Shown piece after piece: positions 57,999 through 64,000 of a stretch of 64,000 nucleotides of DNA. The notes under the pieces were generated by a model. That model saw only the letters and a program-made list of their open reading frames with translations, made no database searches and was not told the origin of the DNA. Made by a program: the position numbers and the translations under genes. Origin of the DNA: Megamerina dolium (lineage: Eukaryota > Arthropoda > Insecta > Diptera > Megamerinidae); contig OY978528.1 in the NCBI GenBank assembly GCA_963854835.1, forward strand, positions 55,094,508 through 55,158,507, given 5' to 3'. Positions within the stretch are counted from its first letter, which is position 1. Each line of letters starts with the position of its first letter.

Positions 57999-59328
57999 AT
58001 GGACCCTTTTCAAATGAGAAAAAAAATCAAAAGGGATAAGCCAAATAAAAAGTGGACAGAGGAGGAGATAAAAATGATTTTAAACTATCTGCAGAAAACG
58101 CCAGAAATAGAGGTAATATCAAATTGTAATTGTCATTGCTTAATTTTTTTTTTTTTTTTGCCAAAACAATTGTACTGTGTTTTTGCTCCTGTTCGAAGCG
58201 AGTCGGCTTGCTTTTGATAACGAATTCAGGTGAATTGGTAACATAATTGGCTCTATTCTAGTTCAGTAGAACATTAACCCAACTAATGTTCCAATTTTGT
58301 TGTATGTGTAAGGTTCGACAGTAGTTAACTGATTCCAAACGGTGGAATTCTTGTGACACCACAGAGTCCTTTTGAAACTCTGCGAGATATTTGTTAACTT
58401 TGTATTTCTTTATTATTAACCACATCCTGTATTTTATAGGCACCAACAGCACAAATATATTATAAGAAGCTGATTGAAAAGACGAAAATTGACGCATCGT
58501 GGGACCTAATCAGATGGAAAGTAAGACATTTAAAGGCTACTTTTAAGAAGGCCATCGATTGGAAGAAATCAACAGGTGCTGAACTTCTTGAATATGGTGC
58601 AGCGACTTCTAGTGTTGAGGGTAACAACTAAACTGATTGTACATGACTTTGCGAATTGTGTTTAATTATTTTGAATTACAGGTAAAATATTGCAAATGTG
58701 TCCACATTACATACAGCTAAATGAAATTTTCGGTGAAAAGGCTGGAAGAGAGAGCATCTTTGCGGTAACGGACAGCGGCGATTCGACAACAATGGACGTG
58801 TCAATAGGTGCTTTAAACGACCAGTTGCCAGAATCGCCTTTACTAATTGAGCTAACATGTGGTTCGATAGCTGAGGATGAGCCATGTTCTCCGCCAGAAG
58901 AAATCTATGTCAAACAAGAACAATTTTCTCCAGAGCATGTATCGAATGAATCAAGTCCTGTGCAAAATTCATCAATAGCACAAAAAACGAAGGACTTTAC
59001 CGAAAAAATTAAAATAATTGCACCGAAGTCATCATCTGGCCGCATGGGTAATTTTCAAGCTGAACGCATGGCAATGCTGAAGATGAAATTCGAATGGGAG
59101 AAAGGCAAGCAGGAGAAAGAGCTTATGTTGAATGAGAGAAAAATGAAATTGGACGAAGAAAAGGCAAAGTCTGATATAGATTTTAGAAAACAAGAATTGG
59201 AATTAAAGTTGCGCGAAATTGAAAAAGATGAAAAATTAAAAATTCTAGAAATTGAAAAAGATGAACGTTTGCGAAAGTATGAGCTTGAATTGAAGTATTG
59301 TCTATATTTTAAATTGATTCCAAAGTAA
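57999..59328 (+). CDS. Myb/SANT-like DNA-binding protein with charged coiled-coil tail
   Basis: Three coding exons: 57999-58112, 58440-58620 and 58682-59328. Introns are GT-AG (327 and 61 bp; phases 0 and 1). They join to 313 residues. Residues about 18-110 form a Myb/SANT-like trihelical domain: 'KWTEEEIKMILNYL' in exon 1, 'YYKKLIEKTKIDASWDLIRW' in exon 2, and its end 'ILQMCPHYIQLNEIF' in exon 3. The middle is acidic, with a possible SUMO site (VKQEQ). The last 70-80 residues are a highly charged helix of repeated EKDEKL/EIEKDERL units, a likely coiled coil. Such genes are often derived from Harbinger or hAT accessory proteins and act as sequence-specific regulators. The specific gene is not recognised. 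Intron 1 holds a SINE fragment. Confidence 0.82.
58325..58395 (-). repeat. SINE remnant in intron 1, copy 6
   Basis: An inverted fragment: 'attccaaacggtggaattcttgtgacaccac...gagt...' matches 'ttccgaacggcagaacccttgtgacaccac' of the SINE. It lies wholly within the intron of the Myb/SANT-like gene. Confidence 0.55.
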
Positions 59329-59719
59329 TATTGCATTTCCAGTTGCTCTTCCTAGATTATATATGCATATTATATATATTATATTTTAGGTTATATATGC
59401 ATGTATTATAGTTAATAATATAAATATCAGTTCTCTTCCAATATACTACAATATGTTATATTGTACTAACAAATAGATAATTTTTGTTTAATTAAATAGA
59501 AGTTAAATCTATTGAACTATGTATATGCATCGCTAACATTATTGTTATTCTTAGCCTAAATGTATATTCAACATTAATACGACATAATATTGTACATAAA
59601 TCTACGAGTGTTAAAAAATAACAAAACAGCTTAAAAATAATTTTTAGTAAAAAAAGAATATAAATATTAATATAAAATTTATAAAAAACAATAGCTATTT
59701 GTCTATGTATTTAATTACA
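59329..59719. other. 3' side of the Myb/SANT-like gene
   Basis: AT-rich with repeated 'ttatatatgcat' words; it presumably contains the 3' UTR. No further gene. Confidence 0.45.
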
Positions 59720-60056
59720 CTTTATTGGAATATCAAGATGCAAATTGAAGAAATCTCACTAAAATATCGACCCCAATGCCATAAGCCAAATCTGGTCTTG
59801 TTCCCAACATCAAATACATAACTTCACCTATATGGAAATTTCTAATCATCTTCTTTCCCTAATTTCGAAGTTTCAGAACTACTTTAAAATTGACGTTGAT
59901 ACCGTCTTACAATTTGTAAAATTGAAACGATGTAAAATTTTCTTTGTATAGGCTTGCTGAAAATTTGAATATTCCACATCTCTTGTTTAATTTCTAACCC
60001 CAAAAAATAATTTGCTTTCTTTGAAACCACTTTGAACTCCTCACTCAATTCTTGTA

Positions 60057-60350
60057 AAGGGTTATCCATTTTGCGGATTCAAAAGTAAATGTAAATAAAA
60101 CACATATAAAATATTTTTTATCATGATATTTCTTTTTTATTATAAAGTTTGAACGTTGACATTATGTGTGAAATACTACATCATTTAAATGACCACCACG
60201 CGAATTGTTGCAAGCATCGATTCTTTTGAGGTAATTTTCGACCACTTATGAGCGTTATGGTCATATGATAACCGACTTTTTTTTGCCTGCTATTGAAGAA
60301 TACGACTTAGAGAATATGTGGTTTCAACAAGACGGAAATGGATAACCCTT
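60057..60350 (-). mobile_element. 294-bp rearranged deletion derivative of the DD41D element
   Basis: The first 190 or so bases are the reverse complement of the right end of the neighbouring full-length element. About 80 bases of internal sequence in the opposite orientation follow (ending 'gtttcaacaagacgg'), and the last 15 bases are again a right terminus (AAATGGATAACCCTT). Both ends therefore derive from one terminus. TA flanks both sides (60055-60056 and 60351-60352). Its copy of the 3' coding end keeps nine bases (a KRI-type segment) that the full-length neighbour has lost. Confidence 0.85.
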
Positions 60351-60358
60351 TATAAATA

Positions 60359-61571
60359 AAGGGTTATCCATTTCGCGGTTTCAAAAGTATAGGGCTAGAA
60401 TTCGACATCGCACAACGCATTAAAATTGTAAAAACCTACTACAAAAATGGTGATTCTGCCACAGCCACATATCGTGCTTTAAGAGGAGATTATGGTTTAC
60501 ATAATCGTCCAACTACGCAAGCAATTGGCAAAATTGTGAAGAAATATGAAGAGACTTGATCGGTTACAGATATTGTAAGGCCTGTGCATCATCGTTTCGC
60601 TCGTACCACAGAAAATATCGCTGCTGTAATTGAAAGTGTTGCCGAAGACCCGAATGTGTCGATTTCTCGTCGTTCTCAGGAATTAGGACTGTCTTACGCC
60701 ACATTATGGCGTATTTTGCATTTGGATCTACACCTACATCCATATAAAATCCAGCTCACACAACAACTGAAGCCATCTGACCATTCACAACGTCGTAGAT
60801 ACGTCGAATGGGTGCTTGAACAACAGGCGGTGGACGGCGATTTTTCGAACAAAATTTTCTTCAGCGACGAAGCACATTTCTCACTCGGTGGGTATGTTAA
60901 CAAACAAAATTTTCGTATTTGGGGTTCTGAGAATCCTCAAGTAATTGAAGAGAGGCCACTACATCCACAAAAAGTCACTGCTTGGTGCGCTCTTTGGTCC
61001 GGAGATGTGATTGGACCTTACTTCTTCGAAAACGGCGATGGAACGACTGTCACTGTCAATTCGGAGTGTTATGGTCATATGATAACCGACTTTTTTTTGC
61101 CTGCTATTGAAGAATACGACTTAGAGAATATGTGGTTTCAACAAGACGGTGCCACATGCCACACAACTCGAGCGAATATGGCTTTGTTGCAAGAGAAATT
61201 TTCTGGCCGCGTAATTTCTCGTCGTGACGATATCAAGTGGCCACCAAGATCATGCGAATTGACACCGCTTGACTTTTTTTGTGGGGCTACGCGAAGACCG
61301 TGTTTATGCAGATAAACCTTTAACTCTTGAGCACCTAAAAACCAACATTCGTCACGTTATGGCTAAGATACCGCCCAATATGTGTCAAAAAGTGGTCGAA
61401 AATTACCTCGATGCTTGCAACAATTCGCGTGGTGGTCATTTAAATGATGTAGTATTTCACACATAATGTCAACGTTCAAACTTTATAATAAAAAAGAAAT
61501 ATCATGATAAAAAATATTTTATATGTGTTTTATTTACATTTACTTTTGAAACCGCAAAATGGATAACCCTT
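60359..61571 (+). mobile_element. DD41D mariner relative ('rosa' type), full length
   Basis: A 1213-bp element with 31-bp terminal inverted repeats starting AAGGGTTATCCATTT(C/T)GCGG, one mismatch between the ends. It is flanked by TA on both sides (60357-60358 and 61572-61573), as for all IS630/Tc1/mariner insertions. It encodes a broken transposase with D,D41D spacing. The rosa (DD41D) subfamily was described from Ceratitis rosa and other tephritids, which supports the host guess. Confidence 0.92.
60395..61466 (+). pseudogene. DD41D transposase, inactivated
   Basis: The N-terminal helix-turn-helix region starts around 'EFDIAQRIKIV' at 60398, but the expected ATG reads CTA. A TGA at 60557-60559 interrupts 'KKYEET'. 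The long frame 60584-61315 holds the first aspartate in 'FFSDEAHFSLGGYVN', the second in 'WFQQDGATCHTTRAN' and, 41 residues later, the third in 'ELTPLDFF'. Just after this the frame is lost at a T-run; a second one-base loss near 61300 brings in the frame ending 'NNSRGGHLNDVVFHT' at 61466. A nine-base in-frame deletion is also inferred near 61409 by comparison with the 294-bp derivative. All three catalytic residues remain, but the gene is dead. Confidence 0.9.
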
Positions 61572-62560
61572 TACTTCTAAGTCCTTAAAATCTGTTCCAG
61601 CTACTAAGCCATCATCAACGTATAAAACTAAAATAATTTTCTTTCCGCTTTTTTCCCGAATACACAAACAGGGATCAGCTTCACCCACTTTAAATCTTAA
61701 TTTTGTAAGAAAACCACCCATTCTCTTGTTCCAGCACCGTGGTGCTTATTTCAATCCATAAAAACTTCGATTTAATTGACATACCTTTTTTGTTCCGTCA
61801 GAGAGATTCTTTTAAATCAGCATAGAGAAAAGCCGTAGAAACATCAACTTGTTTGAGAACCCTGCGTTCACTGGCTGCTAAACTGATCGAATTGTTGCAA
61901 TCTTTGCAACTAGACTGAAGGTTTGTTCATAATCAATACCATATCGTTGTTTAAACCTTTTTATGACCAATCTTGCCTTTCATCAGAATTCACTTTGATT
62001 CGATATACCCATTTGCACGGGAACGGTTTTACGTCTTTGGGTAAGTCCACTAATTTTTAAGATTTATTTTCTTCCAATGACTTTATCTGGTCCATTGCAT
62101 TTGGTACACACATTCGATATCGTTCATTACCATCGTGCCCTATCAAATATGCTTTTGTACATTTGACATCCATCTCTATTCTTTTTTGTATTGGAATATG
62201 AGAGTAATTCTTGATTTCTTCTTTATACATAACTCACACGGTCTTACATCCTCAACAGATGATTTCCCAGTGGGATTTAACACTTAGACTGCCGTCATCA
62301 CTAATTCTGCCCAAATTACATCTGGAAATTGCATATCGCAATTAAAGTATTTGAAGGTCCTTGCCATTTAGACTATTGTACGATGTTCTCTTCGCTTTTT
62401 TTACCTCTGTTAACTGTGTAAATTGTTGCACTTTTTGCAGCGGCTGGTACATGATGCTGTTCAATTTCCAACCGATATAACTGACTCGCTATAATCTTCT
62501 ATTACTGTTTCAGTATTTCCATTGATATTAACATAAAATTGTTATCGTTTTATGTGTCGT

Positions 62561-63459
62561 TTAAATTTTCCGGATGCTCCATTCATCTTTGAAAACCACT
62601 CAAATATAATTTTAATTAATTTTAAATTAATTTGCATATTTAAATTAATCTCACAAAAATTAAATCTGAATACAAGATAAAATCCAACCGAACTACGTTA
62701 ACAATCAACGAAGTTAACGGTATTTTGTGGTAACGAGTGTTGCTTGCTTACCTTGCTATTCTCAGTATATTTTCAAATTAACTACATACAAACGTTTACT
62801 TTGCCCAAAAAAAATAAAGTAAATAGATCATGGATTTCTTTGCAGTTTAATGGAGTCGAATTCTTTTAGTAAACATGGAAATATTTCCAAATTGAAATAC
62901 TTGAAGTTAGTTTTTTAACCAGTGAATTTATCATCGTTCGAATTCCGTTCGTCAAAGTGACGATTTTATATTGCAATTACTATATACAAGTAGAATACAT
63001 ACAAAATATAAGTGCCTTAAATGGGTATGGCCGGATCATTTTCTTCAAGACCACATCCATTATAAATACCGTTATTGAAATTTCGCTACATTTGGCATTA
63101 TTAAAAATTCGAATAACGTCTGTATTTTTGGCAGTACTCACTTCATGACAAATTTAGTCAAAATATGTTAAAATTTGTTCTTTGCCATGTTTTCCTATAT
63201 ATACATATATATATATATATTTCAACGTAAACTTGAAGTGAAAAAGGTGCATTGTATCATTTCATTCACATAAGGGTTCAAATTTGGTATTTAATACTGC
63301 GTTAAATCCACCTCGAAATGGTAAGTAATCAAAAAAAATTTATTTCAATTTTATAGACTATAGATTTATTAATAGTTTACAACTGTGCTAGCTGGGCATG
63401 AGGCTGCAGAAAATATACTTCAGATCGCGATACCTGAAGCACAACTTTCATATGAAAAA
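62561..63459. other. Non-coding DNA
   Basis: No gene recognised. A (TA)n tract lies at about 63200-63222. The first bases may still belong to the copia fragment. Confidence 0.5.
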
Positions 63460-63630
63460 TAGATTTCTTTCGAACGGTACCAACCTGTCGGCAAGCAATT
63501 GGCAGTTCTTCCGGTAGTAGCAATTGGCCATGAAAACGCTTCTAAAAGAGATCTGTGACAAGCTCAGAAAAAGTGATGCCACAAGGGATTTGCCGGTCCA
63601 ATTAAGTGCTACATATTTCTATATATTTTA
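63460..63630 (+). repeat. SINE remnant, copy 7
   Basis: The body of the tRNA-headed SINE from 'agatttctttcgaacggtacc' through 'cctgtcggcaagcaattggcag', 'tctgtgacaagctcagaaaaagtgatg' and 'aagtgctacatatttctatat' (the tail). The head is lost, and a segment between 'gccggt' and 'aagtgcta' is deleted. Confidence 0.75.
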
Positions 63631-64000
63631 ATACGTACCTATTTACGGTCCCGGAATACCTGAATATGACCTTTTCGTTTGTACAATATTTGGTTTAAAA
63701 AAATGCTTATTTTGAAATTTACCATTTATTAATTATAATCGAATTTAATAATACTATTAGTTGATCATCGTTTATCATATATGACATTTATATATATGTA
63801 CGATTATGTACTTCTTATTCCTGTGGGTGTAAGCAAAAACAGTACTGTTCCGATATAATTATTTAATTTTCGGTAAGTTTTTAATTAAAAATTAAGATTG
63901 GTTTTTCTATATTATGTAAAGTTACATCTATAGATATCATAATACGTCGTAGGCATACATGGATAATTAACATAAAGTTGATGCTTGAGTAAAAACAAAA
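63631..64000. other. Non-coding DNA at the right edge
   Basis: AT-rich; nothing recognised. Confidence 0.55.

Larger units (their letters stand above)
59720..62560 (-). mobile_element. Decayed copia-type retrotransposon, interrupted by two DD41D elements
   Basis: Minus strand, from right to left. Integrase remnants ('FPDVIWAELVMTAV', 'TGKSSVEDV') lie near 62200-62320. Reverse transcriptase pieces are near 61990 ('[11 protein letters not shown]') and 61611-61622 (active site YVDD in 'ILVLYVDDGLVAGTDFK'). Left of the insertion, 59884-60054 continues with 'ELSEEFKVV...NYFLGLEIKQ', and 'VMYLMLGTRPDLAYGIGV' follows near 59800. The order is that of copia Pol. Many stops and shifts; no LTRs found, so this is an old fragment. 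Confidence 0.85.

Noticed and set aside
1..64000. CRISPR arrays, operons, riboswitches or other prokaryotic systems
   Set aside because: The window is insect nuclear DNA with spliced genes and eukaryotic transposons; no regularly spaced repeat array is present.

Overview
This is an AT-rich, gene-poor stretch of insect nuclear DNA. It is almost certainly from a higher fly and probably a tephritid fruit fly. The grounds are a neurotactin gene with GT-AG introns, a secreted neprilysin-like gene, and the transposon set: a DD41D 'rosa'-type mariner relative first described from Ceratitis, an env-bearing gypsy element primed by tRNA-Ser, and jockey, copia and P-like relics. Nothing prokaryotic is present. 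Placement in Tephritidae is inference.

Three protein genes are supported. (1) A neprilysin-like M13 zinc metallopeptidase on the minus strand (21068-23173), one uninterrupted exon with a signal peptide. (2) Neurotactin, Nrt (38991-41778, plus), in three coding exons. It is a type II membrane adhesion protein with a cholinesterase-like ectodomain in which the catalytic serine is replaced by arginine. (3) An unnamed Myb/SANT-like DNA-binding protein (57999-59328, plus), also in three coding exons.

Most of the rest is transposon sediment. 1-21 kb: intergenic or intronic DNA with old MITEs, copies of a tRNA-headed SINE, and a P-element-like relic in which a THAP domain is joined almost directly to the transposase C-terminus. 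21-38 kb: the neprilysin gene, then a TTAA-bordered element, a dead DD34D mariner, a dispersed repeat and a dead Myb/SANT reading frame. 39-46 kb: Nrt and its long AT-rich 3' side, then MITEs and tandem repeats. 47.7-56 kb: a jockey-type LINE remnant whose ORF1 is split by a nearly complete 6.4-kb gypsy/errantivirus-type element with 4-bp CGCC target duplications. 57-59.3 kb: the Myb/SANT-like gene. 59.7-62.6 kb: a decayed copia element into which two DD41D elements inserted at two TA sites six bases apart. The end carries another SINE remnant.

The genes do not form a functional unit. The main story is the layered history of transposon insertions, much of which can be ordered from target-site duplications and broken reading frames. 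All splice sites and family assignments were made by eye, and no database search was possible.
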